Shown here: one piece after another, positions 7,606 through 19,903 of the stretch
Numbering within the stretch: the stretch's first letter is position 1
Layout: every line of letters begins with the position of its first letter
Source: Cellulomonas endophytica
GTDB taxonomy: Bacteria > Actinomycetota > Actinomycetes > Actinomycetales > Cellulomonadaceae
Direction of reading: 5' to 3'
DNA: 64,000 nucleotides
Assembly: GCF_004123805.1 (NCBI RefSeq)
Contig: NZ_RWJX01000018.1
Span: 1 to 64,000 of the forward strand
Notes under the pieces: generated by a model
The model's input: only the letters and a program-made list of their open reading frames with translations
Told to the model about the DNA's origin: nothing
Databases searched by the model: none
Made by a program: the position numbers and the translations under genes

Positions 7606-8928
7606 ATGAGGACATCTGCACGCACGATCCGCGTCATGGCAGCGGTGCTGCCGCTCGGGCTCGCCCTCGCCGCGTGCGGCGGCGGCGGTGGCGACGACAC
7701 CGGCTCGGGCGAGGGCGGCGGCGGGGGCGACGGCGACAACACCCTCACGGTGTGGGCCTGGGACCCGGCCTTCAACATCTACGCGCTGGAGGAGGCCGAG
7801 AAGGTCTACCAGAAGGAGAACCCGGACTTCACGCTCGAGGTCCAGGAGGTCCCCTGGGAGGACGTGCAGACGCGCCTGACGACGCTCGCGCAGTCCCAGG
7901 AGACGGGCGAGCTGCCCGACATCTTCCTCATGCAGAACAACGCGTTCCAGAAGAACGTCATCAACTACCCCGACCTGTTCAGCGACCTGTCGGGCAGCGA
8001 CGTCGACTTCTCGGAGTTCCCCGAGTCCGTCGTGGCGTACTCCACGGTGGACGACGTCAACTACGGGGTGCCCTTCGACAACGGCACCGCGATCACCGCG
8101 CTGCGGACGGACGTGCTCGAGCAGGCCGGCTACACCGTCGACGACTTCACGGACATCACCTGGGACGAGTTCATCACCCTGGGCGAGGACGTCCTGGCCA
8201 AGACGGGGCAGCCCCTGCTCTCCGGCCAGGCCGGCTCCTCCGACATGCCCGTGATGATGCTGCAGAGCGCCGGCGCGAGCCTCTTCGACGAGGAGGGCAA
8301 CCCCACCATCGTCGACAACGACGCCCTGCTGGCGGCGATCGACACGTACCAGCGCCTCGTGGAGAGCGGCGTCTACATCGAGGTCAACACCTGGGACGAG
8401 TTCATCAACACCCTCGTCAACGGCACCGTCGCCGCGACGGTCCAGGGCGTCTGGATCCTCGGCTCCATCCAGAGCGCGGAGGACCAGGCCGGCAAGTGGG
8501 CCGTCACGAACGTGCCGATGCTCGACGGCGTCGAGGGCGCGACCCACTACACCGCGAACGGCGGCTCCTCGTGGGCCATCAGCTCCAACGCGGACGTCGA
8601 GCTGGCGCAGGACTTCCTGGCGAAGACGTTCGCGGGCTCGGCCGAGCTCTACGACACGATCCTGCCGACCGCGGGTGCGCTGGCGAACTGGATCCCGGCG
8701 AGCGAGAGCGACGTCTACGGCGAGCCGCAGGAGTTCTTCGGCGGCGACGCGGTCTACAGCAAGGTCGTGGGCTTCGCCGAGCAGGTGCCGAGCAACAACA
8801 CCGGCGCCTACTACTACGAGGGGCGTGACGCCGTCAGCGTCGCGATCACGAACATCATGAACGGGGCCGACCCGGAGTCCGCGCTGGCGGAGGCGCAGTC
8901 CACCGTCGAGTTCGCGATGGGTTCCTGA
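7606..8928 (+). CDS. ABC transporter sugar-binding lipoprotein (family 1)
   Basis: A 440-residue solute-binding protein. AAGGAG at 7591-7596 precedes the ATG. The signal ends in the lipobox LAAC with Cys24 and is followed by a Gly-rich linker. The mature part has the fold landmarks of MalE/UgpB-type oligosaccharide binders: LTVWAWDPAFN near the start, VPWEDVQTRLTTLAQS, LPDIFLMQNN and GVPFDNGTAITALRTD. It delivers sugar to the two permeases that follow. No ATPase gene is present, so a shared MsiK-type ATPase elsewhere is likely. The linked beta-galactosidase points to lactose or short galacto-oligosaccharides as substrate, which is inference from context. Confidence 0.9.
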   Translation: MRTSARTIRVMAAVLPLGLALAACGGGGGDDTGSGEGGGGGDGDNTLTVWAWDPAFNIYALEEAEKVYQKENPDFTLEVQEVPWEDVQTRLTTLAQSQETGELPDIFLMQNNAFQKNVINYPDLFSDLSGSDVDFSEFPESVVAYSTVDDVNYGVPFDNGTAITALRTDVLEQAGYTVDDFTDITWDEFITLGEDVLAKTGQPLLSGQAGSSDMPVMMLQSAGASLFDEEGNPTIVDNDALLAAIDTYQRLVESGVYIEVNTWDEFINTLVNGTVAATVQGVWILGSIQSAEDQAGKWAVTNVPMLDGVEGATHYTANGGSSWAISSNADVELAQDFLAKTFAGSAELYDTILPTAGALANWIPASESDVYGEPQEFFGGDAVYSKVVGFAEQVPSNNTGAYYYEGRDAVSVAITNIMNGADPESALAEAQSTVEFAMGS

Positions 8929-8981
8929 CCTGACCCACCCCCGTGCCCCCGTCCCGCGCACACCTGAGAGGTGGGTCCGCC

Positions 8982-9948
8982 GTGGCTCGTCCGACTGCAA
9001 CGGCGCAGAGGTCCGTCCCGGGAGACGCTCCCGTCGCCGGCACCGTCCCTGCGCCCCTGGCGCCCCGTCCGAAGATCTCGCGGCTCGAGCGCCGCAAGAG
9101 CCTCACGGGCTGGGTGTTCCTGCTCCCCGCGTCGCTGCTCATCCTCTGGCTGAGCTTCTGGCCCATGATCCAGGCGGCGATCCTGTCGCTGCAGACCGGC
9201 CGCGGCACGCGGCTGAGCTTCGCCGAGCCGCTGTGGTCGAACTACACGCGCCTGCTCGAGGACGAGACGTTCAAGCTCACGCTCCAGAACACGTTCCTCT
9301 ACCTCATCATCCAGGTCCCGCTCATGCTCATCATGGCGCTCGTCCTGGCGAACCTCCTGAACAACCCGAACCTGCGGTACAAGAGCCTGTGGCGCACCGC
9401 GATCTTCCTGCCCAGCGCGGTCGGGCTCGTCTCCTACGCCCTCGTCTTCCGGACGATGTTCGCCAACGACGGCCTCGTCAACGACCTGCTGCAGGGCATG
9501 GGGTTCATCGACTCGCCGGTGAACTGGCTCGGCGAGACGGGCACGGCCCGGTTCGTCCTCGTGCTCGGCCTGCTGTGGCGCTGGACGGGCTACAACATGA
9601 TCTTCTACCTGGCCGCGCTGCAGACCATCGACCGCTCGACGATCGAGGCCGCCAAGATCGACGGCGCCAGCTCGGCGAAGGCCTTCTGGTACGTCACCGT
9701 GCCGCAGCTCAAGCCCATGATCCTGCTCACCGCGATCATGTCGACGAACGGCACGCTCCAGCTCTTCGACGAGTCCTACGCCCTCACCGCCGGCGGCCCC
9801 GCGAACACGTCGATGACCATCTCGCACTACCTGTACATGGTGTCGTTCCGCAACAGCCCGAACTTCGGCTACGCGTCGGCCATCTCCTACGTGATCCTCA
9901 TCATCGTCGCCGCGCTCGCCGTGGTGCAGCTCAAGGTCGGTGACAAGC

Positions 9949-9956
<8 letters not shown>
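8982..9956 (+). CDS. sugar ABC transporter permease (MalF type)
   Basis: A 324-residue inner-membrane permease with six predicted helices. GTG 8982 follows GAGAGG at 8966-8971; an upstream start at 8943 would add 13 residues without a ribosome site. The first helix is GWVFLLPASLLILWLSFWP. The EAA loop that docks the ATPase is EAAKIDGASSAKAFW followed by PQLKPM, which is intact. It pairs with the next permease to form the channel. The 3' end overlaps the next gene. Confidence 0.9.
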
Positions 9957-13808
<3,852 letters not shown>

Positions 13809-13823
13809 GGACGCACGCCCCGA

Positions 13824-13863
13824 GGCCGCCGGAGGTCCCGCACCCGCGGGACCTCCGGCGGCC
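13824..13863 (+). terminator. rho-independent-like terminator after lacZ
   Basis: A perfect 18-bp inverted repeat (13824-13841 and 13846-13863) with a 4-base ACCC loop, starting 15 bases after the lacZ stop. There is no T-run, as is usual at this G+C content. It separates the galactoside operon from the ECF41-controlled genes. Confidence 0.8.
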
Positions 13864-13891
13864 CTGTCGTACCGGGCCGGCCGAGGGGTGA

Positions 13892-13918
13892 CCTCACACG
13901 AGGGCCGCCTGCCTCGTC
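13892..13918 (+). promoter_or_regulatory. ECF41-type promoter for the membrane protein / NAD(P)-binding gene pair
   Basis: CCTCACA (13892-13898), a 16-base spacer and CGTC (13915-13918) match the known ECF41 layout (TGTCACA-N16-CGTC). The identical hexamer-plus-spacer is found before the FAD oxidoreductase - sigma factor operon at 17669-17643. The -10 element lies only 9 bases before the ATG at 13928, so the transcript would have little or no leader. Confidence 0.65.
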
Positions 13919-13927
13919 GGAGGGGGC

Positions 13928-14374
13928 ATGACCTCCACCACCCGCCGGCTCCTGCTTGGCGCCCTCGTCCTCGTCGGCCTGTACGTCGGCCTCTGGGCCG
14001 CGGTCCTCCCGGCCTCGTTCCACGCGTCCTTCCCCGGCCCCTTCGGCCCGTGGGTGGCGCAGGACGGCCCGTACGACCAGCACCTCGTCCGCGACGTCGG
14101 CACCCTCCACCTCGCGCTGGCGGCGGCGGGCGCCGTCGCCACGCTGCGCCCCGCGCGCGGCACGACGACCGCGGTCGCCCTCGCCTGGGTCGTGCACTCC
14201 GTGCCCCACCTGGCCTACCACGTGGCCCACCTCGACCACCTCGGTCCTGCCGACGCGGTGGCGCAGACCGTCGCGCTGGGCGGCACGCTCCTCCTCGCGG
14301 CGGCGCTGCTGCTCCCCGGCCGCCGGCCGGCCCGCGCCGGCACCACCGCGCCGGCGGCGGAGGTGGCCCGGTGA
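13928..14374 (+). CDS. small four-helix membrane protein of unknown function
   Basis: A 148-residue hydrophobic protein with about four membrane helices (LLLGALVLVGLYVGLWAAV; LHLALAAAGAVATL; VALAWVVHSVPHLAYHVAH; ALGGTLLLAAALLL). GGAGGGGG precedes the ATG. A run of histidines in the third helix (VVHSVPHLAYHVAHLDH) is conserved-looking and could bind metal or haem, but no family is recognised with certainty. It is coupled by a GTGA overlap to the NAD(P)-binding gene and sits under the ECF41-type promoter, so it probably belongs to the stress response governed by that sigma factor. Confidence 0.72.
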   Translation: MTSTTRRLLLGALVLVGLYVGLWAAVLPASFHASFPGPFGPWVAQDGPYDQHLVRDVGTLHLALAAAGAVATLRPARGTTTAVALAWVVHSVPHLAYHVAHLDHLGPADAVAQTVALGGTLLLAAALLLPGRRPARAGTTAPAAEVAR

Positions 14375-15156
14375 GGCTCGCCGTGGCCGGGGGGACCGGC
14401 ACCGTCGGCCGGCTCGTCGTCGACGCCGCCCGGGCCGACGGGCACGACGTCGTCGTCCTCACGCGCTCGAGCGGGGTCGACCTCGTCGCAGGCACGGGCA
14501 CGGGCACGGGCACGGGAACGGCCACGGGCGCGGGCCTCGCGGAGCGGCTGGCGGGCGTGGACGCGGTGGTGGACGTGTCCTCCGTGACCTCGACGTCGAC
14601 GGCGGCGAGCCGCCGCTTCTTCGGCGCCGTGACCGCGCACCTCCTGCAGGCCGGGGCGGCGGCCGGGGTCGGCCACCACGTCGCCCTGTCCGTCGTCGGC
14701 TGCGACCGGGCCCCGTACGGGCACTACGCAGGGAAGGTCGAGCAGGAGCGGCTGGTCGCGGCGGGCCCGGTGCCCTGGACGCTGCTGCGCGCCACGCAGT
14801 TCCTGGAGTTCGCGCCTCAGGTGCACGCCGCGCTGGCGGTCGGCCCGGTGCACCCCGTCCCCGTGATGCGCTCGCAGCCCGTCGCGGCGGCGGAGGTGGC
14901 GCGGCGTCTCCTCGCGCTGGCGGTGGCCGCACCGGCGGGACGGGCCCGCGACCTCGCCGGGCCGCAGGAGGTGCGGATGGCCGGCCTCGTCCGGGCGTGG
15001 GCGCGCCGCGCGGGGCGCCGCGGCCCCGTCGTGCCCGTCACCGTGCCGGGGCCGCTCGGGCGGGCGTTCCGCGACGGGACGCTCCTGCCGGGGCCCGACG
15101 CCGACCGCGGCACCACCACCCCGGCGCGATGGCTGGCGGACGTGGTGGGGCGCTGA
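14371..15156 (+). CDS. NAD(P)-binding atypical SDR / NmrA-like protein
   Basis: A 261-residue Rossmann-fold protein. The GTG at 14371 overlaps the previous TGA. The dinucleotide loop VAGGTGTVGR opens the protein, and DVVVLTR ends the second strand. Next comes a slippage-prone (Gly-Thr)n stretch coded by GGCACG repeats at ~14491-14520. YGHYAGKVEQERLV holds the Tyr/Lys region, and WTLLRATQFLEF is typical of the NmrA/atypical-SDR group often annotated as NAD(P)H-binding. Epimerase- or oxidoreductase-like genes are known partners of ECF41 sigma factors, which fits its position. Substrate unknown. A decayed copy of its 5' end lies on the other strand at 15165-15322. Confidence 0.85.
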   Translation: MRLAVAGGTGTVGRLVVDAARADGHDVVVLTRSSGVDLVAGTGTGTGTGTATGAGLAERLAGVDAVVDVSSVTSTSTAASRRFFGAVTAHLLQAGAAAGVGHHVALSVVGCDRAPYGHYAGKVEQERLVAAGPVPWTLLRATQFLEFAPQVHAALAVGPVHPVPVMRSQPVAAAEVARRLLALAVAAPAGRARDLAGPQEVRMAGLVRAWARRAGRRGPVVPVTVPGPLGRAFRDGTLLPGPDADRGTTTPARWLADVVGR

Positions 15157-15164
15157 GCCACGGC

Positions 15165-15322
15165 ACCGCTCCGGCAGCCCGGCCGGCGCCGCCCGAGCCC
15201 GGTGCCGGTGAGCACGTCGACCCCCGCGCGTCGGGACAGGACGACCACGTCGTGACGCCCGGACCGCCGGCGGGCGAGGCGCGGCCCGGGCGGCCGGTCC
15301 CGCCCGCCACGGCGACCCTCAC
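15165..15322 (-). pseudogene. remnant of a second NAD(P)-binding SDR gene (5' end only)
   Basis: Read leftwards, a GTG at 15322 overlaps the sigma-factor stop (GTGA) and opens VRVAVAGGTG, the same start as the intact gene at 14371. A frameshift after ~20 codons moves the recognisable continuation (DVVVLSRRAGVDVLTGTGL) to another frame. A weak match to the following LAERL region ends where the intact neighbour's stop codon begins. It is therefore a truncated, frameshifted paralogue that was once co-translated with the sigma factor. No functional product is expected. Confidence 0.8.
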
Positions 15323-16266
15323 GGGCGGGCCTGCGGCGCCGGCCCTCCGTCCCAGGCCGTCAGCTTGTGCGGGTTGACCTGGAGCCAGACGTCCCGGACG
15401 CGCCCGTCCACCACGTGCAGGCCGAGCAGGCCGCGCAACGCGTCCCCGTCCGGCCCGCGGTGCACGACGCGGAACGCCAGCCCGTCGCCCGTGCGGACCG
15501 GCTCCATCGTCAGGTGCGGGTCCTTGCGGGCGATGCCGAGGAGGAACCGGGCGACGTCGTCGGCGCCCAGCACCGGGCGCCGCGCCGCGCCCACCACGCC
15601 GCCGCCGTCGGAGCGCAGCGTCACCGCCGGGTCGAGCAGGGCGGCGAGCGCGTCGAGGTCGCCCGTGCGGGCGGCGTGCGCGAAGGCGCGGGCCACGTCG
15701 TCGTGCGCGCGGCGGTCCCGCACCACCGCACCGTGCTCGCGCACCCGCCGGCGGGCCGACGTCGCGAGCTGCCGCACCGCGGCGGGCGTGCGCCCGACGG
15801 TCTCGGCGATCTCCGCGAAGGGCAGCGCGAACACGTCGTGCAGGACGAACGCCACCCGCTCCGCCGGGGTCATCGCCTCCATGACGACGAGGACGGCCGT
15901 GCTGACCGACTCGTCGAGGCTCACGTGGTCGAACGGGTCGGAGGTGGCGGCCGGCGCCCCCGACCCCGTCCCCGCGAACAGGTCCGCCGGCACCGGCTCG
16001 GGGAGCCACTCGCCGACGTAGCGCTCCCGCCGGTGCCGCGCGGAGGCCAGCACGTCGAGGCAGACGCGGCTCGCCACGCGCGTGCACCAGGCGGCGGGGT
16101 TGAGCACCGCCGCGCGCTCGGCCTCCGTCATGCGGTACCACCGCACGTACGTCTCCTGCACCGCGTCCTCGGCCTCGGCCATGGTGCCGAGCATCCGGTA
16201 CGCCAGCGAGAGCAGGTGCCGGTGCTCCTCGACGACGAGCGGGAGCCCGCTGGGCCCGGCGCTCAC
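15319..16266 (-). CDS. ECF41-family RNA polymerase sigma factor with SnoaL-like C-terminal domain
   Basis: A 315-residue sigma factor; its GTG start overlaps the oxidoreductase stop. Region 2 (LLSLAYRMLGTMAEAEDAVQETYVR) and region 4 (PAERVAFVLHDVFALPFAEIAE) are followed by a ~115-residue SnoaL/NTF2-like extension. The ECF41 hallmarks are present: WLPEP at 87-91, the DGGG loop near residue 222 and NPHKL (NPDKL class) near the C-terminus. In this group the extension replaces a separate anti-sigma factor by modulating the sigma domains. Operon mates are a FAD-dependent NADH oxidoreductase upstream and an SDR-gene remnant downstream. Matching promoters at two loci suggest an autoregulated local regulon. 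Confidence 0.9.
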   Translation of the reverse strand: MSAGPSGLPLVVEEHRHLLSLAYRMLGTMAEAEDAVQETYVRWYRMTEAERAAVLNPAAWCTRVASRVCLDVLASARHRRERYVGEWLPEPVPADLFAGTGSGAPAATSDPFDHVSLDESVSTAVLVVMEAMTPAERVAFVLHDVFALPFAEIAETVGRTPAAVRQLATSARRRVREHGAVVRDRRAHDDVARAFAHAARTGDLDALAALLDPAVTLRSDGGGVVGAARRPVLGADDVARFLLGIARKDPHLTMEPVRTGDGLAFRVVHRGPDGDALRGLLGLHVVDGRVRDVWLQVNPHKLTAWDGGPAPQARP

Positions 16267-17600
16267 GGGACGGGCACCCGGACGCGGTCCCACGGCCGCG
16301 TCGCCCGGACGAAGGCGGCCCGGGGGTCCGCCACGTCGGCGAGCGAGGCGGTGTCCCGTCCGACGACGGCGGCGGCCGCCCAGTCCAGGCCGACCCGGAC
16401 CTTGCGCTCCCACGAGGGGACGGCCAGCAGGTGGTAGCCGCGGTGCATCAGCCAGGCGGCGCGCCCCCGCACCACGAGGCCGTGCCACTGGAAGAGGCCG
16501 TGGCCCGTCCCGAGCGTGGCGACGACCCCGAGGCTCGGGTGCCGGTACGGACGCAGGTCCTCGCCACGCAGGGCGGCGACGAGGTTGCGTGCGAGCAGCC
16601 GGCCCTGGCGGACGGCGTGCTGGGCGTTGGGCACGGTGCGCGCGCCGCCGCCCACGGCCAGGTCGGGCACGGCGGCGACGTCCCCGGCGGCCCAGGCGTG
16701 CGGGACGACCCGCCCGTCGTCGGCGACCCGCAGGTCCGCCAGGACGGTGACGGAGCCGCGCGCGTCGAGGGGCAGGTCCGTGTGCGTGGCGACGACGGGG
16801 TTCGCGCCGTTGCCCGCCGTCCAGACCACGAGGCCGGAGTCGTACCGCGTGCCGTCCGAGAGCACGAGGTGGCCGTCGACGGCCGAGAGCAGCCGCGTGC
16901 CGAGGTGGACGTGGCCGCCGCGTGCGCGCAGGTGCTCGACGACCCACCGCCCGGGGCCGTCCGAGACCTCGGGCAGGAGGCGGCCCGTCGCCTCGACGAG
17001 GTGGAACGCGACCTCGTCGGGCCGGATCTCCGGGTACCGCGCCAGCAGCGCGTGCGCGAGGGCGAGGGTCTCGCCGAAGCCCTCGACGCCCGTGAAGCCC
17101 CCACCGACGAACGTCACCGTGAGCAGCCGGCGGCGCAGGTCCCCGGCCGGCAGCGCGGCGGCGCGGTCGAAGGCCGTGAGCACACGGTCCCGGACGGCGA
17201 CGGCCTCCTCGACGTGCTTGAGGCCGATCGCCTGGTCCGCGAGGCCGGGCACGGGGAACGTCCGCGTCACGGCGCCGGCGGTGAGGACGAGCTCGTCGTA
17301 GTGCTCCGTCCACCGGGCGCCGTCGACCGTCGTGATCCCAGCCGTCCGCGTGGCGTGGTCCAGGCCCGTCACGGAGCCGGCGACCACGCGGGTGCGCCGC
17401 AGGTGGCGCCGCAGCGGGACCACCGTGTGCCGGGCCTCCACCTGGCCGCCGGCCACCTCCGGCAGGAAGGGCTGGTAGGTCATGTACGGGCGCGGGTCCA
17501 CGACCGTCACGCGGGCCTCCCCGCGGCGCAGCCGCCGCTCCAGCCCCCACGCCGCGTACAGCCCGGCGTACCCGCCCCCGACGACCAGGATGTCCTGCAC
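16263..17600 (-). CDS. type II NADH dehydrogenase-like FAD/NAD(P) oxidoreductase
   Basis: A 445-residue flavoprotein of the NDH-2 family. The N-terminal FAD-binding GGGYAG is in VVGGGYAGLYAAWGL; the second dinucleotide loop is VTFVGGGFTGVEGFGE; the C-terminal FAD motif is HAWAAGDVAAVP. The family role is transfer of electrons from NADH to quinone at the inner membrane face without proton pumping. GTG 17600 follows GGAGGGG. It is the first gene of the ECF41 sigma operon and carries the shared ECF41-type promoter, so it is more likely a stress-responsive reductase than the main respiratory enzyme; that role is inferred. Confidence 0.88.
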   Translation of the reverse strand: MQDILVVGGGYAGLYAAWGLERRLRRGEARVTVVDPRPYMTYQPFLPEVAGGQVEARHTVVPLRRHLRRTRVVAGSVTGLDHATRTAGITTVDGARWTEHYDELVLTAGAVTRTFPVPGLADQAIGLKHVEEAVAVRDRVLTAFDRAAALPAGDLRRRLLTVTFVGGGFTGVEGFGETLALAHALLARYPEIRPDEVAFHLVEATGRLLPEVSDGPGRWVVEHLRARGGHVHLGTRLLSAVDGHLVLSDGTRYDSGLVVWTAGNGANPVVATHTDLPLDARGSVTVLADLRVADDGRVVPHAWAAGDVAAVPDLAVGGGARTVPNAQHAVRQGRLLARNLVAALRGEDLRPYRHPSLGVVATLGTGHGLFQWHGLVVRGRAAWLMHRGYHLLAVPSWERKVRVGLDWAAAAVVGRDTASLADVADPRAAFVRATRPWDRVRVPVP

Positions 17601-17642
17601 CGTGCCCCTCCGTCCCGACGGACGTGCTCCGTCACCACCCTC

Positions 17643-17669
17643 GACGACGCAGGGTCCCGAGGTGTGAGG
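17643..17669 (-). promoter_or_regulatory. ECF41-type promoter of the oxidoreductase - sigma factor operon
   Basis: On the minus strand CCTCACA (17669-17663), a 16-base spacer and CGTC (17646-17643) repeat exactly the promoter at 13892-13918. A second overlapping CGTC lies 3 bases closer. The leader to the GTG at 17600 is roughly 35 bases and contains GGAGGGG. This implies autoregulation of the sigma factor. Confidence 0.65.
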
Positions 17670-17675
17670 TGCCCC

Positions 17676-18149
17676 TCAGGGCGCGCGCAGGACGAGGAGG
17701 AACTGGCCGCCGCCGGGCTCCACCGCCGCCTCCACCGCCAGGTCGGGCGCGAGCCGGGAGACGCGGTCGACGAGCCAGGCGGCGGCCTCGTCGGCGTCGC
17801 CGCGGCTCGGGCACCGTGCGACCACCTCGCGCCCGCCGGAGCGGGCGAGCCGCTCGACCGCGGGGATGATCGGTGCCGGGTCGACGACGAAGAGGTCGGC
17901 GCGCCAGGGCACCACGGGCGCCACCGCGCCCTTGCGGGTGTTGCACGCGCGGTGCGCGAGCCGCTCGGCCGCCCCCGCCGGGGCCCGGCCCCTGCCGCGG
18001 CCCTTGCCGCCCTTCGACGGCTTGCCGCCGGCGCCGCCGTCGATGCTCGGCCCGCGGTCGGCGTTGACGGAGGCGTCGGGGTCCACGGGCTCGTCGCAGA
18101 GCCAGCAGCGCCAGCCGTCGCGCTCGCCGACCTCGTCGAGCGTGCTCAC
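17676..18149 (-). CDS. HNH-like zinc-finger protein, conserved actinobacterial
   Basis: A 157-residue protein starting at a GTG that overlaps the stop of the upstream monooxygenase gene (GTGA). The N-terminal half has CWLCDEPV and HRACNTRKG, the paired Cys-x2-Cys and His-x2-Cys-Asn of HNH nucleases, separated by a basic Gly-Lys-Arg spacer instead of a clean DHxxP strand. The C-terminal half (WRADLFVVDPAPIIPAVERL, REVVARCPS) is a separate alpha/beta unit seen with it in other actinobacteria, from memory. The His-His core is incomplete, so nuclease activity is uncertain. Confidence 0.75.
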   Translation of the reverse strand: MSTLDEVGERDGWRCWLCDEPVDPDASVNADRGPSIDGGAGGKPSKGGKGRGRGRAPAGAAERLAHRACNTRKGAVAPVVPWRADLFVVDPAPIIPAVERLARSGGREVVARCPSRGDADEAAAWLVDRVSRLAPDLAVEAAVEPGGGQFLLVLRAP

Positions 18150-18442
18150 GCCGCCTCGTCGGGGACCAGGAGCTCGACCCGCACGCCGCTGACGAGCGTG
18201 CGCACCTCGTCGAGGAAGGCGGCGACCTCCGGCCGCGACTCGTGCGCCGCGTGGGCCTCGGGGTCCCGGTAGACCTCGTAGAACACCCGGGCCAGCGGCG
18301 CGTCCTCCACCCGGTGCGTCGCGTAGACGAGGGTGCCGGGCTCCTGGGTGCGGATGCCGGGCAGGACCCCGGCGACGAGGGCGTCGAAGCGGGCCGCGGC
18401 CGCCTCGTCGGGGAGGTCGAAACGGACGACGAGGGCGCGCAT
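18146..18442 (-). CDS. antibiotic biosynthesis monooxygenase (ABM) domain protein
   Basis: A 98-residue single-domain protein of the dimeric alpha-beta barrel ABM fold, with EPGTLVYATHRVEDAP, FYEVYRDPEAHAAHESRPEVAAF and the closing VRVELLV. These domains use no cofactor and typically oxidise quinols or polyketides, or act as heme-degrading relatives. The start is fixed by a leaderless-type TACAGT box (18454-18449) 6 bases before the ATG. It is translationally coupled to the HNH-like gene; a functional link between them is not evident. Confidence 0.85.
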   Translation of the reverse strand: MRALVVRFDLPDEAAAARFDALVAGVLPGIRTQEPGTLVYATHRVEDAPLARVFYEVYRDPEAHAAHESRPEVAAFLDEVRTLVSGVRVELLVPDEAA

Positions 18443-18493
18443 GCGAGCACTGTAGGGGCAGGCGGGCCCGTACCCCGGCCGGCCCGGGGCGGC

Positions 18494-19738
18494 TCAGCCC
18501 GCGCTGCGGCGGTCGGGCAGGATCTGGGTGGGTCCGGCCGGTGCGGCCTCCCCGCGCCCGACGGCGGCGTCGTGGCTGTCCCGCGCGCGCTGCAGGAGGT
18601 CCATGAGCTCCGGCTCGTCGCGGACCTTCTGCTTGTACCTCGGGCCCAGGGCGACGATCTGGTCCCGCTCCTGCAGCAGCGCCCGGAAGATGCGCTCGCG
18701 CTCGCCCGGGTCGGCGGTGTACTCCGCGTCGAGGTAGGAGGTGGCGTGGCGGCGGGCGTTGGCGATCGCGTTCTGCGCCTTGCCGGCGGGGCTGAGCAGG
18801 GACGCGAGCACGGTGACGACGAGGACGCCGAGGATCACGCCGAGCGAGAGCCCGGTGCTGATCTCCACGACCTCGACCGGCTCCCCGCCGTTGACGAACG
18901 GCACGTTGTTCTCGTGCAGCGCGTGCAGGACGAGCTTGACCCCGATGAACGCGAGGATCGCGGCGAGGCCGTAGGACAGGTAGATGAGGCGGTCGAGCAG
19001 CCCGTCGATGAGGAAGAACAGCTGCCGCAGCCCCAGCAGGGAGAACGCGGTGGCCGTGAACACGATGTAGGTGCTCTGCGTGAGGCCGAAGATCGCGGGG
19101 ATGGAGTCGAGCGCGAACAGGATGTCCGTGCCGCCGATCGCGACCATGACGAGGAGCATCGGCGTCAGCACGCGTCGCCCGTCGACCGTCGTGACGAGCC
19201 TGTCGCCGTCGTACTCCTCCGAGGTGCGCAGGACCTTCCGCGCCAGCCGGATGACCACGTTGTCCCCGGCGTGGGAGTCCTGGCCCTCCGAGCGCAGCAG
19301 GTTGCCGGCCGTCAGGAGCAGGATCAGGCCGAAGAGGTAGAAGACCCAGGCGAAGGAGTTGATGAGCGCCGCGCCGAGGAGGATGAAGCCCGTCCGCGCC
19401 AGGAGCGAGAACACGATGCCGAACAGCAGCACCTTCTGCTGGTCCTCCCGGGGCACCCGGAAGCTCGTCATGATGATGAGGAAGACGAAGAGGTTGTCGA
19501 CGGACAGCGCCTTCTCGGTGACGTAGCCGGCGAAGTACTCCGACCCCGCCTGCGGCCCGGCGAGCACGAGGACGCCGACCCCGAACAGCAGTGCGATGCC
19601 GATGTAGAGGGCCGACCAGGTCGCCGCCTCGCGGAGCGTGGGCACGTGCGCCTTGCGCACGTGGAACACGAAGTCGAACGCGAGGAGCGCGACGATCCCG
19701 ACGACCGTCAGGGCCCACACGACGGCGGTGACCTCCAT
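18494..19738 (-). CDS. TerC-family integral membrane protein
   Basis: A 414-residue protein with about nine membrane helices. The TerC signature appears as YVTEKALSVDNLFVFLIIM, with the second acidic cluster at GGTDILFALDSIPAIFGLTQ. Asp and Glu in these helices are thought to move metal ions (Mn2+ export in characterised relatives), although the family was named for tellurite resistance. AGGAG lies 7 bases before the ATG at 19738. Residues ~330-414 form a soluble C-terminal extension with charged helices. No manganese riboswitch is recognisable in the 165-base leader. Confidence 0.88.
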   Translation of the reverse strand: MEVTAVVWALTVVGIVALLAFDFVFHVRKAHVPTLREAATWSALYIGIALLFGVGVLVLAGPQAGSEYFAGYVTEKALSVDNLFVFLIIMTSFRVPREDQQKVLLFGIVFSLLARTGFILLGAALINSFAWVFYLFGLILLLTAGNLLRSEGQDSHAGDNVVIRLARKVLRTSEEYDGDRLVTTVDGRRVLTPMLLVMVAIGGTDILFALDSIPAIFGLTQSTYIVFTATAFSLLGLRQLFFLIDGLLDRLIYLSYGLAAILAFIGVKLVLHALHENNVPFVNGGEPVEVVEISTGLSLGVILGVLVVTVLASLLSPAGKAQNAIANARRHATSYLDAEYTADPGERERIFRALLQERDQIVALGPRYKQKVRDEPELMDLLQRARDSHDAAVGRGEAAPAGPTQILPDRRSAG

Positions 19739-19903
19739 GCACGTGCTCCTGCCTGGCGACGCCGCGGCGCGAGCCGCCCGTCCCCGCTGCGTCGGCGCGC
19801 CGGGGAGGAGCCCCGGCCGGTGACCGAGAGGGTAGGCCCCGTCGAGGGCCCGTGCCTGTCGCCGGCTCTTGGCAGGCGGGCCCCGGCGGGCCAGGCTCGG
19901 GGC

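Noticed and set aside
14491..14520. Frameshift in the SDR gene at the GGCACG repeat
   Set aside because: The repeat keeps the frame, and the protein continues with normal SDR motifs on both sides.
19739..19903. Manganese (yybP-ykoY) riboswitch before the TerC gene
   Set aside because: Many TerC genes carry one, but the conserved loops and their spacing are not found in this 165-base region on either strand.
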